The position numbers and the translations under genes were made by a program. The notes under the pieces were generated by a model. The model made no database searches and was not told the DNA's origin. It saw only the letters and a list, made by a program, of their open reading frames with translations. A stretch of 64,000 nt of DNA, from contig CAWIZC010000019.1 in NCBI GenBank assembly GCA_963840445.1, forward strand, positions 1-64,000, in the 5' to 3' direction. The stretch comes from AWTP1-13 sp963840445 (GTDB lineage Bacteria; Pseudomonadota; Alphaproteobacteria; Rhizobiales; Hyphomicrobiaceae). Shown one piece after another: positions 19,676-28,823 of this stretch. Numbering within the stretch: the first letter of the stretch is position 1; each line of letters begins with the position of its first letter.

Positions 19676-19909
19676 ATGAATTGGTTTGAAAAGCTGCTCG
19701 GCCTTAAGGGCGAGGCGAAGCTGCGCTACCTCGACGGCGAGTTTCAGGTCCTCAGTCCGGGCGACTTCGTGCGTTGCGCCGTGACGGGGGAGCCGATCAT
19801 GCTGCCCGATCTGCGCTATTGGAGCGTGGAGCTGCAGGAGGCCTATACCTCCGCTGAAATCTCTTTCGAGCGCCACCGCACTGTGCAGGCCCGGGCCGGC
19901 AAGCGATAA
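19676..19909 (+). CDS. DUF2093 domain protein
   Basis: A 77-residue protein starting MNWFEKLLGLKGEAKLRYLD after GGAGAGGG. The block GDFVRCAVTGEPIMLPDLRYWSV is the DUF2093 signature, a small protein of unknown function found mainly in alphaproteobacteria just downstream of xseA, which is its place here. No catalytic or membrane features are visible. Confidence 0.92.
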   Translation: MNWFEKLLGLKGEAKLRYLDGEFQVLSPGDFVRCAVTGEPIMLPDLRYWSVELQEAYTSAEISFERHRTVQARAGKR

Positions 19910-19973
19910 TCCCCACCACCCCCGACGTCGATGGCTTTTTCAGCCACGGCGGGTGAGGTAGCGTGGGCGCATC

Positions 19974-20943
19974 ATGGCCACCGCAAGAAATTCATCGACC
20001 CCGGTAAGCGACGCGCTGCCCGATGCCCCGCGCGACAACTGGGTTGACCGTGCGGCCCCGCGCGACCTGGAAGCCATACCTCAAGCTGGCTCGCTTCGAC
20101 CGTCCGATCGGGGCCTGGTTGCTGCTGTTTCCGTGCTGGTGGTCGCAGGTGCTGGCCGAGCATGCGCAGTACAAGTCCTTCCCGAACGTTTGGTATCTCG
20201 CGCTGTTCTACATCGGCGCCTTCGTCATGCGCGGCGCCGGCTGCACCTATAACGACATCGTCGACCGCAACTACGACGCCAGCGTTGCCCGCACCGCCGG
20301 TCGGCCCATTCCGTCCGGCCAGGTCACGGTGCGGCAGGCGCAGATCTTCCTGGTCCTGCTGTGCCTGATCGGTTTGGCGGTGCTGCTGCAGTTCAACCGG
20401 TTCACGGTCGTGCTGGGCGCGGCGTCGCTGGCGCTGATCGCGGTCTATCCCTTCGCCAAGCGCTTCACATATTGGCCGCAGCTGATGCTGGGCCTGACCT
20501 TCAAATGGGGCGCCCTGGTCGGCTGGGCTGCGGTCAATGGTTCGCTGGCCCTGGCGCCGGTGGCGCTCTATGCGGGCTCGGTGCTGTGGACGATCGGCTA
20601 CGACACCATCTACGCGCACCAGGACAAGGAAGACGACCTGATGGTCGGCCTCAAGTCGACGGCGCTGCGTTTCGGCGAGGCGACCCGGCGCTGGCTCGTG
20701 GCCTTCTATGCCGGCGCGATCCTGCTGTGGGGCTTGGCCGGCGTGCTGGCGCATGCCCAGGCCGGATTCTTCCTCGCGCTGGTGCTGGCAGCCGCCCAGC
20801 TGGCCTGGCAGGTGGCCACCCTCGACACGTCGGACGCCGTAAACTGTCTCACCCGCTTCAAGTCCAACCGGCTGGTGGGCTGGGCGCTTTTTCTCGGCAT
20901 CGTGGCCGACATGGCATTGGACGGCCTGTTCGGCGTTTTTTGA
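19974..20943 (+). CDS. ubiA: 4-hydroxybenzoate polyprenyltransferase, one frame break near the N-terminus
   Basis: The membrane prenyltransferase of ubiquinone synthesis: it attaches the polyprenyl tail to 4-hydroxybenzoate. From KPYLKLARFDRPIGAWLLL onward the frame is intact, with both Mg-diphosphate motifs (NDIVDRNYD and YDTIYAHQDKEDD) and about eight membrane helices. The expected N-terminal text PDAPRDNWVDRAAP is in another frame beginning at ATG 19974, so one extra base lies at 20062-20068. Alternatively translation could begin at ATG 20023 with an altered leader. The joined protein is about 320 residues, a normal length. Confidence 0.93.
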
Positions 20944-21241
20944 GGCAGGCCGGGGTAGCGCCTGCGCGGCTCGAAGGCAGAAAGACATCCATGCGTCACC
21001 TGCAGCGGGTGGCTGCGGCGCCGCATGGATACCCGTTAACTCCTGAGCAGCCGTCTCAACGCGGCCTTCGCAAGTACAATCTCCCACAAAACACTTCCGA
21101 TACGCTTAAGCGAAAGGGTAAATGGGACGTGCGCCACCGCCAGAGCCGGACCGGCCGCCTTTGCGGGAGGCCCTCGCCGCGCCGCCGCGCGGCTCCGGCG
21201 ATGCATAGACGCGCCGCCGTCCTAGCCAGGGAAGATCGAGC
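20944..21241. other. Intergenic stretch with no gene
   Basis: These 298 bases contain no credible open frame. The sequence is comparatively AT-rich at 21070-21120, which may be the promoter region for the DUF4170 gene, and GGGAAGATCGAGC just before 21242 includes its weak ribosome site. Confidence 0.5.
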
Positions 21242-21508
21242 ATGTCCGCAGCAGACGCCACCAGCCGCCCGGCCAAGCAGCTTCTGCACCTCGTGTTCGG
21301 CGGCGAGCTCAAATCGCTGGAGAGCGTCGAGTTCGCCAACGTCGAGGCGCTGGAGGTCATCGGCATCTTCCCCAACTATGCGGAAGCCCACAAAGCCTGG
21401 AAGGCGGCCGCCCAACGCAGCGTCGACAATGCGCACATGCGCTATTTCATCGTCCACATGCATCGGCTGCTGGATCCCGAAACCGCCAGGCCGAAGCCAC
21501 GGGCCTGA
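21242..21508 (+). CDS. DUF4170 domain protein
   Basis: An 88-residue protein. QLLHLVFGGELKSLESVEF, then VIGIFPNYAEAHKAWKAAAQ and HMRYFIVHMHRLLDP, are characteristic of DUF4170. This small alphaproteobacterial protein of unknown role usually sits in front of lipid A genes (waaA, lpxK), as it does here. It is soluble with no signal peptide. A role linked to outer-membrane lipid synthesis is suggested only by this context. Confidence 0.9.
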   Translation: MSAADATSRPAKQLLHLVFGGELKSLESVEFANVEALEVIGIFPNYAEAHKAWKAAAQRSVDNAHMRYFIVHMHRLLDPETARPKPRA

Positions 21509-21640
21509 CGCTCCGGCAAAGCTCAGGCGCGGCAATCGTCCACGCTTACAAAGGGTTGCATCCGGGTAGCCTCGCCGCAGGCAACCTGATAGGTAGGCGA
21601 CTCGCGGGACACTGGCGCAGGGAGCAGGGGCGGGCACAGG

Positions 21641-23459
21641 ATGGCGGAAGCCCTTAAGGCTATCAGATTCGATCGGCAGCGACGCACAACCCGGCACCCG
21701 GAGCAAGGGCACTCTGCGCCGCTTCCTGGACGACTGGGTGCTCCCGCGCTGGCGCGAGGTTGCCTGGGCGCTCGTTCTCACCAGTGGTCTGGCCGCTACC
21801 ACCGGCGGCTACCCGCTGATCATCAAGCATTCGTTCGATACGCTCTTGAAGGGCGACGGCAGCACCCTGCCGCTGGTGATAGGCGGCGATCATCGTGCGT
21901 CACCCTGTTGCGCAGCATCGTCATCTATCTGCACAGCATCGTGAGTGCGCGCATCGTTACGCGCATGACGACCGATATCCAGAAGGAAGCGTTCGCGCAC
22001 ATCATCAATGCCGACTATGCGCGCCTGACGCGCGAGACCACCGGACAAATGGTCTCGCGGCTTACCAACGACCTTTCCTTCATCCAGCAGGCCGCCCAGG
22101 GGTCGATGATCGCCTTCGTCAAGGACGCGCTGTCGGCGGTCGCCCTGATCGGTGCCATGTTCTACATCGACTGGATGCTGACCTTGATCGTCGTCGCGAT
22201 CTACCCGATCGCGATTCTGCCGATGGGCAGCATCGGCAGGCGCCTGCGGGCGGTGTCCCACCGCACGCAGAGCCAGCTGGGCGACACGACCTCGCGGCTG
22301 ACGGAGAATCTCGCCGGCGCGCGCCTGATCAAGGCCTTCCGGCTCGAGAACTACACCATCGGGCGCCTGAACCAGAACTTCGAGGAAGTGTTCCGGCTCA
22401 GAATGAAATCGGTCCGCACGCGTGGACGTTCGGCGCCCGCGCTCGAGGCGCTGGCGGGAGGAGCGGTGGCCGGCATCGTCGGCTTTGCCTATTGGCGAAT
22501 CACCAATGGCGTCAGCACGGTCGGCGACTTCATGGGGTTCATCGCCGCGCTGCTGATGGTGGCCCAGCCGTTGCGATCGCTCGGCAATATCGCCACCTCG
22601 ACCATGGAAGGTCTGGCTGCCGCCGACCGCATGTACGAACTGTTCGACGAGAAGCCGACCATCTTCGACCGCCCCGGCGCACGGCCGCTTGCCGTCTCAC
22701 AAGGCACCATCGAGTTCGACCGCGTCGGGTTCTCCTATAGCTCCGCAGCCGGTCTGCAGGCCGTCAGGGAGTTCTCGCTGACCGTGCCCGGCGGCAAGAC
22801 GGCAGCTCTGGTGGGCAGGTCCGGCGCCGGCAAGATCGACCATCATCAACCTGGTGCCGCGCCTGTTCGACGTCGCCTCCGGCCGGATACTGATCGATGG
22901 CCAGGACGTGCGGGACGTGACGCTGGCAAGCCTGCGCGATGCCCTGGCCATCGTCAGCCAGGAGGTGACGCTGTTCGACGACAGCATCCGCGCCAACATC
23001 GCGCTCGGGCGCATCGGCGCTACCGAAGCCGATATCGTGGCAGCCGCCAAGGCGGCGGCGGCGCACGACTTCATCATGGCCCAGCCGCAGGGCTACGACA
23101 CGGTGATCGGCGATAGCGGGCTTCGCCTGTCTGGCGGGCAGCGCCAGAGGCTGGCGCTGGCACGCGCCATCCTCAAGGACGCACCGATCCTGCTGCTGGA
23201 CGAGGCGACCAGCGCCCTGGATACCGAATCCGAGCTGCTGGTGCAGGAGGCGCTGGCGCGCTTTACGCGCAACCGTACGTCGCTGGTCATCGCTCATCGA
23301 CTGTCTACTGTACAGCGAGCGGACATCATTTGTGTGATGGATGCGGGGCGCATCGTCGAGACGGGAACGCACACCGAGCTGATCGCGCGCGACGGGGCGT
23401 ATGCGCGGTTGTGCCGGTCTCAGGCCTTGATCGGGTCCGATACGGCCTCGGCGGCATAG
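21641..23459 (+). CDS. msbA: MsbA-like lipid/ABC exporter (fused permease-ATPase), two or more frame breaks
   Basis: A half-transporter of about 605 codons: six membrane helices followed by an ABC ATPase. The N-terminal text FLDDWVLPRWREVAWALVL and GGYPLIIKHSFDTLLKG is in one frame. A shift near 21885-21905 leads to TLLRSIVIYLHSIVSARIVT and the rest of the permease. An extra A at 22835 interrupts Walker A (GRSGAGK then STIINLVPRLF). The remaining ATPase is intact: Q-loop IVSQEVTLFDD, signature LSGGQRQRLALARA, Walker B ILLLDEATSALD, and H-loop IAHRLSTVQ. The neighbours suggest that it flips lipid A. The start at ATG 21641 is tentative because the first 30 codons do not match in that frame. Confidence 0.88.
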
Positions 23460-23761
23460 GTAAAGGGGGCAGGGCATCTCATGAAATGGTTTGACGGTCT
23501 GCAATCGGCGCTTCCGAACCGATGCCCGGATCGGCTATAGAAGTGCGCACCCTCAGAGTTGCGACGTCTCCACGCGCGCCCGTCTGATGATCGGGTCTGA
23601 TGATCGAGGAATTCGCCGAGTTGGCGGCATGGTTCCGGGCAGATTTCTCGATCTCGATCACACGGGCTAGTCTAATGGTTCCTGGTGTCCCTTATCCTTC
23701 CGAGGTTCGCTCGGGACACTAGCGTCGAGGTAAGGCGAACTTCGGAAGCGGGACACTAGGG
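23460..23761. other. Intergenic stretch containing a long imperfect inverted repeat
   Basis: No gene is seen in these 302 bases. At 23680-23759 GTGTCCC and TTCCGAGGTTCGC on the left face GCGAACTTCGGAA and GGGACAC on the right. The undecamer CGGGACACTAG also occurs twice directly (23712-23722 and 23749-23759). The structure could be a REP-like element or a transcription signal between msbA and the next gene. Confidence 0.5.
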
Positions 23762-25792
23762 GTGCGGCCCGGATGGCGAACATCCACGACAAGCCCAGAT
23801 TCTATCGACGTAGCGGCCGGCTCGTTGCTGGCCCGCTACATCCGATTCGTCTGGCGCACCTCCTGGCAGACGCGCGAGATGACGGAGTCGTTCGAGGATC
23901 ACGAAGGCAACCACCCCTGCATCATCGGCATGTGGCACGGCCAGTTCATGCTGCTGCCGCTGATCAGGCTGTCGGACGTCCCCGTGGATGTCATGCTGGC
24001 CCGGCACGGCGACGCCGAGGCTCTGGGCCAGACGCTCAAGCATTTCGACATGCAGCTGATCCGCGGCGCCGGCGCCGGCTCCCGCGCCAAAGACCGCGGC
24101 GGCACCCACGCCTTCCGCGCCGCCGTGCAGTCGCTGCGCGATGGCCGCACGGTGGCCATGACGGCCGACGTGCCGGGCGCGGAGGCGCGGCGTGCGGGAC
24201 TTGGCATCGTCATGGTCGCGCGCCAGTCGGGACGGCCGATCCTGCCGGTCGCCATCGCCACCTCGCGCTACATCTCGTTCAACACCTGGAGCCGGATGAC
24301 GGTCAACCTGCCCTACTCGGGCATAGGCTTTGCCGTCGGTCCGCTTGTCACCGTGCCGCGCGAGGCTCCACCCGAGCAGCTCGAGACCTATCGCCAGGCG
24401 GTCGAGGACGGGCTCAACATCGCAACCGAGCTCGCCTACCAGCGCGCCAGCGCCGACCCGACACGCGCCACGCCCATCGCTGCCCGCAACGGTGGCACCG
24501 AGCCCGGCCTGCGCCTCAAGGCCTACCGCGTCTTCACCAGCCTGGCCCGGCCCGTCGCGCCGGCCCTGCTGCGTCTGCGCGAGCGGCACGGCAAGGAAGA
24601 CCCAGCACGTCGGCCGGAGCGGCTCGGTCGCGCCAGCGCTGCGCGGCCGGCCGGCCGGCTCGCCTGGTTCCATGCCGCCAGCGTCGGCGAGACCAACGCC
24701 ATCCTGCCGCTGATGGCGGCGCTGGCCGAGGAGCGTCCGTCGCTGTCCTTCCTGCTGACCACCGGCACCGTCACATCGGCCAAGCTCGCGGGCGAGCGGC
24801 TGATGCCTCGCGCCGTGCACCAATACGCGCCGCTCGATGCGCCCGAGTACGTGCGCAGCTTCCTCGACCACTGGCGCCCGGACCTCGCCGTGTTCACCGA
24901 GTCGGAGATCTGGCCCAACCTGATCCTGGAAAGCTCGGCGCGCGATATCCCGCTGGCGCTCGTCAACGCGCGCATGACCAAGCGCTCGTTCCGCCGCTGG
25001 CGCAGCAATCCGAGCGTGGCTCGCCCGCTGTTCAGCCGCTTTGCGCTGGTGCTGGCGCAGAACGAGAATCTGGCCCACCGCTTCAAGACGCTCGGCGCCG
25101 TCTCCGCCGTCCCGACCGGCAACCTCAAGGTCGACGCGCCGGCTCCGCTGGTCAACCAGGTCGAGCTGGAGCGCCTGCGCCCGATGTTCGACGGCCGCTC
25201 GCTGCTGATCGCCGCCAGCACCCATGACGGCGAGGATCAGATCATCGCCGACGCGCACAGCGAGCTGCGCCGCAGCCTGCCCAATCTGTGCACCATCATC
25301 GCGCCGCGCCATCCCCAGCGCGGCGGCGCCATCACGCAGATGCTGAAGGACCGCGGCCTCAGCGTGGCGCAGCGCTCGCTCGGCCACCTGCCCGACCGCA
25401 ACAGCGACGCCTATGTCGCCGACACCATCGGCGAGCTCGGCACGCTCTACAAGCTGGCGCCCGTCGCCTTCATCGGCGGGTCGCTGGTCGACCGCGGCGG
25501 ACAGAACCCGATCGAGGCGGTGCGGCAAGGCGCCGTCGTGCTGACCGGGCCGCATTGGCACAACTTCGGCGATGCCTACCGCACGCTCATCAGCCACCGC
25601 GGCGCCATCGTGGTGCGCTCGGCCGAGGAACTGGCCAGCGCCGCCCGCCAGCTGCTGTCGGACGAGGCGGAGCTCGGCAGCATGCGCCACCGCGCCAGCG
25701 CGGCGCTTGCCACCATCTCGGGAGCCCTGCCGCGCACGCTTGAGGCGCTGTTGCACTACCTGCCGAGCGAGGAACCGGTGCGTGCGACTTGA
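23762..25792 (+). CDS. waaA: Fusion of DUF374 lysophospholipid acyltransferase-like domain and 3-deoxy-D-manno-octulosonic acid transferase
   Basis: One uninterrupted frame of 676 codons. Residues about 20-235 are DUF374, a lipid acyltransferase-like domain with GMWHGQFMLLPL, GAGAGSRAKDRGGTHAFR and TADVPGAEARRAGLG. Residues about 255-670 are the GT-B glycosyltransferase WaaA (KdtA), with WFHAASVGETNAILPLM, FTESEIWPNLILE, NARMTKRSF and GGSLVDRGGQNPIEAV; it transfers Kdo to lipid IVA at the inner membrane. In other alphaproteobacteria these are normally two adjacent genes. The joint contains RVFTSLARPVAPALLRLRER, the usual WaaA N-terminal text, so the fusion looks real. The start is uncertain: GTG 23762 or a shifted ATG 23773. 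Confidence 0.9.
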   Translation: MRPGWRTSTTSPDSIDVAAGSLLARYIRFVWRTSWQTREMTESFEDHEGNHPCIIGMWHGQFMLLPLIRLSDVPVDVMLARHGDAEALGQTLKHFDMQLIRGAGAGSRAKDRGGTHAFRAAVQSLRDGRTVAMTADVPGAEARRAGLGIVMVARQSGRPILPVAIATSRYISFNTWSRMTVNLPYSGIGFAVGPLVTVPREAPPEQLETYRQAVEDGLNIATELAYQRASADPTRATPIAARNGGTEPGLRLKAYRVFTSLARPVAPALLRLRERHGKEDPARRPERLGRASAARPAGRLAWFHAASVGETNAILPLMAALAEERPSLSFLLTTGTVTSAKLAGERLMPRAVHQYAPLDAPEYVRSFLDHWRPDLAVFTESEIWPNLILESSARDIPLALVNARMTKRSFRRWRSNPSVARPLFSRFALVLAQNENLAHRFKTLGAVSAVPTGNLKVDAPAPLVNQVELERLRPMFDGRSLLIAASTHDGEDQIIADAHSELRRSLPNLCTIIAPRHPQRGGAITQMLKDRGLSVAQRSLGHLPDRNSDAYVADTIGELGTLYKLAPVAFIGGSLVDRGGQNPIEAVRQGAVVLTGPHWHNFGDAYRTLISHRGAIVVRSAEELASAARQLLSDEAELGSMRHRASAALATISGALPRTLEALLHYLPSEEPVRAT

Positions 25793-26824
25793 CGAGCCGT
25801 CCTGGTGGTACCGCGATGCGCCGGGCACGATGGCGGCGTCTCTGCTGAGCCCGGTCGGCGCGGTCTATGGGTCGGTCGCCAAGGTGCTGTACGAGCGCGG
25901 CACGCCTTACCGCTGCTCGGCTGCCGGTGGTCTGCGTCGGCAATTTCACGGCCGGCGGCACCGGCAAGACGCCGCTGGCGCTCTACATCTGCAATCATCT
26001 GAAGCACGCCGGGCCATGAGCCAGTCGCGCTGACCCGCGGCTACGGCGGCAGCCTCGACGGGCCCTATTGGGTCAACGCCGGCACCGACAAGGCGCGCGA
26101 CGTCGGCGACGAGGCGCTGCTGCTGGCGCGCGTCGCGCCGACCCAGCTCGCCCGCAATCGCCAGCAAGGCGCGCGCGCCATCGAGACCGGACCGCACCCC
26201 GCCACCGTGATCGTCATGGACGACGGCCTGCAGAACCCGCAGCTGGCCAAAGACCTGAGCATCGCCCTCGTCGATGGCGTGCGCGGCCTCGGCAACGGCA
26301 TGGTCATCCCGGCCGGGCCACTGCGTGCGCCGCTCGAGTTCCAGCTCGAATTGACCGATGCCGTGGTCGTCAACGAGCCGGCGCGCGGCGCCGGCGACCG
26401 CGTCGCCGAATGGATGCGCAATCACTTCAACGGGCCGGTGCTGCGCGCCACCGCCGTTCCGGCCGAGGATGCGGGCTGGCTCAAGGGTTTGCGCGTCGTC
26501 GCCTGGGCCGGCATCGGTTCGCCGCAGCGTTTTTTCTCCATGCTGGGCGACCTGGGCGCCGAGGTGATCGAGGCGGTCGCCTTCCGCGATCACCAGAGCG
26601 TGCAGGAGGCGGACGCCGACCGGTTGCTCGCCCAGGCCGAATGGCACGACGCGACGCTGGTCACCACCGAGAAGGATCAGGCGCGCATGCGCGGGGCGAC
26701 CGGATTGCATGCCCGGCTCGCCGAGGCCTCGCGCGTGCTGCCCATCAGGCTGGCGTTCGAGGACGCCGACGCCGTGCGCCTCGCCAGCCTGCTCGACAGC
26801 GCCCTGGCAACGCAGCGCACCTGA
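25782..26824 (+). CDS. lpxK: Tetraacyldisaccharide 4'-kinase, two single-base frame breaks
   Basis: LpxK phosphorylates the 4' position of the lipid A disaccharide at the inner membrane. Translation probably starts at GTG 25782 (RLDEPSWWYRDAPG), overlapping the end of the WaaA fusion by 11 bases. Extra bases at 25919-25920 and 26014-26015 disrupt the frame. With them removed, the P-loop VGNFTAGGTGKTP, then LTRGYGG, GDEALLLA, VIVMDDGLQNP and TTEKDQAR read through to the stop. The restored length of about 347 residues is normal. Because lpxK is essential for lipid A makers, sequence error is the simplest explanation of the breaks. Confidence 0.92.
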
Positions 26825-26932
26825 TGACGGCTGCGCAACCAGACGACTGCCGACCGTTGCCGGCGTGATGATCGATGGTTCGCGGCAGTGCGCGGCATGG
26901 ATGCCGGACCCGCGGTGGTATTGGCGCCCAGG

Positions 26933-27574
26933 CTACTTTTTTCGTGCTCGCGCAAGCGTAGCGATCTTGTTCTCGACAAAGCGCTTCATGAGCATCGAAG
27001 CCGACGCGTCAAACATCCGAATACGACCGGTGTGTGCGAGCAGGAGCAGCCCGGCGGCGTGAGCAAACGTGTCCACCGTCAGCAGGCGCGCTTCCCCTTG
27101 CGGAACACCCAGCGCTTCGGCTGCCTCGGAGATGGGATGCAGCGCTTCTGCCAGTGCTGCATTGAGCATCTCGTCGCGTTGCTTGCCCAGGCCACGCGGC
27201 TTCATGCCCCCGCGAAACAGATAGAAGCCGAGATCGAGGTCCCTCGGGTTTTCGGCGTAGAAGTCGAAGAAAGCCATCGCTGCTGCCCGCAGCCGATCCG
27301 ACGGTGCCTTCGCGCGTGCGGTCGCATCGGTCACCGCCTCACCGAGACTGGCTAGCGAATCCCTGAGAACCTCCGCGTAGATCGCCTCCTTGGACTCGAA
27401 GTGGAAATAGAGCGCAGCTGGCGTGTAGCCGGCGGCCGCCGCGATCGCCCGCAGCGATGCGCCATCCAAGCCTTCCGATTCGAATATGTTGCGGGCGGCG
27501 TCCAGGATCAGGTTGCGCTTCAGATCGCTGACCGCCTTGCGCCTGCCGGCTCGTTGGTCCCTTGGCATGGTCAT
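26933..27574 (-). CDS. TetR-family regulator divergent from an enoyl-CoA hydratase
   Basis: A 213-residue protein. The N-terminal DNA-binding domain reads LILDAARNIFESEGLDGASL, AAAAGYTPAALYFHFESKEA. The C-terminal half (MAFFDFYAENPRDLDLGFYL and HAAGLLLLAHTGRIRMF) is a generic TetR ligand domain with a hydrophobic pocket. ATG 27574 or ATG 27568 could be used; neither has a clear ribosome site. It is divergent from an enoyl-CoA hydratase gene, with a palindrome-rich promoter between them, so it likely senses an acyl-CoA and autoregulates. Confidence 0.88.
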   Translation of the reverse strand: MTMPRDQRAGRRKAVSDLKRNLILDAARNIFESEGLDGASLRAIAAAAGYTPAALYFHFESKEAIYAEVLRDSLASLGEAVTDATARAKAPSDRLRAAAMAFFDFYAENPRDLDLGFYLFRGGMKPRGLGKQRDEMLNAALAEALHPISEAAEALGVPQGEARLLTVDTFAHAAGLLLLAHTGRIRMFDASASMLMKRFVENKIATLARARKK

Positions 27575-27586
27575 TCAGTAGCACGC

Positions 27587-27628
27587 TTGACATTTATTTC
27601 AACGGCGTTAGATTTTAACGGTGTTAGA
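27587..27628 (+). promoter_or_regulatory. Promoter with overlapping duplicated operator for the TetR/hydratase pair
   Basis: TTGACA at 27587-27592 is a perfect -35 box and TAGATT at 27609-27614 is a fair -10 box, 16 bases apart, reading toward the hydratase. Two copies of AACGGYGTTAGA start at 27601 and 27617, sixteen bases apart. Each copy has near-dyad symmetry (AACG-N-CGTT and TAAC-N3-GTTA). A TetR dimer at these sites would block the promoter. Confidence 0.55.
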
Positions 27629-27655
27629 AATATCGATCTAGTGAGGGAGTTGGCC

Positions 27656-28471
27656 GTGACAATCAGGATCGATAAGGCTGGACCGGTGTGGACGATCATT
27701 CACGATCGGCCCGAGGCCCGCAACGCCATGGACCCCAAAAGCGCCGATGCGGTGACGCAGGCTTTCCTTGAGTTCGATGCCGACAAGGACGCGGCGGTTG
27801 CCGTCTTCTACGGCGCGGGCGGTTCGTTCTGCGCGGGGTGGGATCTCAAGTATGTCAGCACGCTCGATGCGGCTTATCCGCTGGGCGAGCTCGATATCCC
27901 GATGGCGGGTCCGCGCGGCAATGGCGGGGAGATCCCCCGCGGTCCACTGGGACCGTCGCGACTGGAGTTGGACAAGCCGGTGATCGCAGCCATCGAAGGT
28001 CCGGCCGTCGCCGGCGGCATGGAACTGGCCCTTTGGTGCGATTTTCGGGTAATGGCGGAGGAATTGTACTTGGGTGTCTACTGCCGCCGCTGGGGAGTGC
28101 CCCTCATCGACGGAGGGACAGTGCGGCTACCGCGCATCGTTGGCCAAGGTCGCGCCTTGGAGATCATTCTCACAGGCCGAAAGGTCCCGGCCGAGGAATG
28201 CGTGAACATCGGCCTTTGTGAGTACCTCACTCCCAAGGGAGGCGCTCGCGCGAAGGCGGAGGAGATAGCTCGCCAGATCGCCGACTTTCCGCAGGTCTGC
28301 GTCCGCGCTGATCGGCGCAGCGCCATCAAGAGCCATGGACTTGGCGTGCGCGATGCTCTGGTCCAGGAATGGTACAACGGACGTCAGGCATTGATCGCGG
28401 ACGGTGTCGCGGGTGCAGGTCGATTCAGGGATGGGCTCGGCCGCCACGGCGACTTTACCAAGATTCGGTGA
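27656..28471 (+). CDS. Enoyl-CoA hydratase/isomerase family protein
   Basis: A 271-residue crotonase-fold protein. I choose GTG 27656 (MTIRIDKAGPVWTIIHDRPE) since GGGAG lies eight bases upstream. The oxyanion-hole texts are present: FYGAGGSFCAGWDLKYV and AIEGPAVAGGMELALWCDFR. The usual catalytic Glu pair is partly altered (VYCRRWGVPLIDGGTVRLPR), which is the version seen in the CaiD-like or crotonase-related branch. It should act on an acyl-CoA in fatty or aromatic acid breakdown. It is divergent from the TetR gene and probably controlled by it. Confidence 0.9.
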   Translation: MTIRIDKAGPVWTIIHDRPEARNAMDPKSADAVTQAFLEFDADKDAAVAVFYGAGGSFCAGWDLKYVSTLDAAYPLGELDIPMAGPRGNGGEIPRGPLGPSRLELDKPVIAAIEGPAVAGGMELALWCDFRVMAEELYLGVYCRRWGVPLIDGGTVRLPRIVGQGRALEIILTGRKVPAEECVNIGLCEYLTPKGGARAKAEEIARQIADFPQVCVRADRRSAIKSHGLGVRDALVQEWYNGRQALIADGVAGAGRFRDGLGRHGDFTKIR

Positions 28472-28489
28472 TCGGATTACCGGAAGCCA

Positions 28490-28514
28490 GGGCAGGCAAA
28501 GTGACTGCCTGCCC
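28490..28514 (+). terminator. Hairpin after the enoyl-CoA hydratase gene
   Basis: GGGCAGGCA, a 7-base loop and TGCCTGCCC form a perfect 9-bp stem 18 bases after the hydratase stop codon. No T-run follows, so it would be a weak or factor-assisted terminator, or an RNA-stabilising hairpin. Confidence 0.5.
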
Positions 28515-28555
28515 GCACCGCACACTGCGCGCCTGGCCCAGCAGGGCTACCGAAG

Positions 28556-28620
28556 GTCATCGAGATCGTCGCCTGCCGTGATCGCCAGAGCGTCCTGGAG
28601 GCGGTTGCGCGCTGGCCGAG
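28556..28620 (+). pseudogene. Short lpxK-like remnant
   Basis: The translation VIEIVACRDRQSVLEAVARW aligns with VIEAVAFRDHQSVQEADADR of the lpxK gene at 26565-26625 (13 of 20 identical; about 42 of 54 bases). No reading frame extends on either side. It looks like a decayed partial copy left behind by duplication, though a chance likeness of this length cannot be fully excluded. Confidence 0.4.
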
Positions 28621-28823
28621 GTCCACTCCAAGTAGATCGCTGGTCCACCTCGGGTTAACGCGCACTCTCGACTCAGGGTTCGTACCAATGGTTTGGTCCA
28701 GGCGGTGCGGCTAACAATTCTCGGCATGCAAGTCGCGACCTGACTCTCGCAGACGGCTCCACTGCGTCGCGCAGCGTGCCGAGCTTGAAGTGGGGTCGCC
28801 GCGATCGTGCCGAGGAGGACAAG

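Larger units (their letters stand above)
28472..28823. other. Intergenic stretch with a hairpin and a decayed gene fragment
   Basis: No intact gene lies in these 352 bases. The hairpin at 28490-28514 follows the hydratase stop. The 65 bases at 28556-28620 resemble part of lpxK (annotated separately). The last 25 bases hold GAGGAGG, the ribosome site of the cupin gene. Confidence 0.55.

Noticed and set aside
23756..25828. 690-codon minus-strand open frame opposite the DUF374-WaaA fusion
   Set aside because: Long only because GC-rich codons on the real strand leave few stops; the translation has no recognisable domain.
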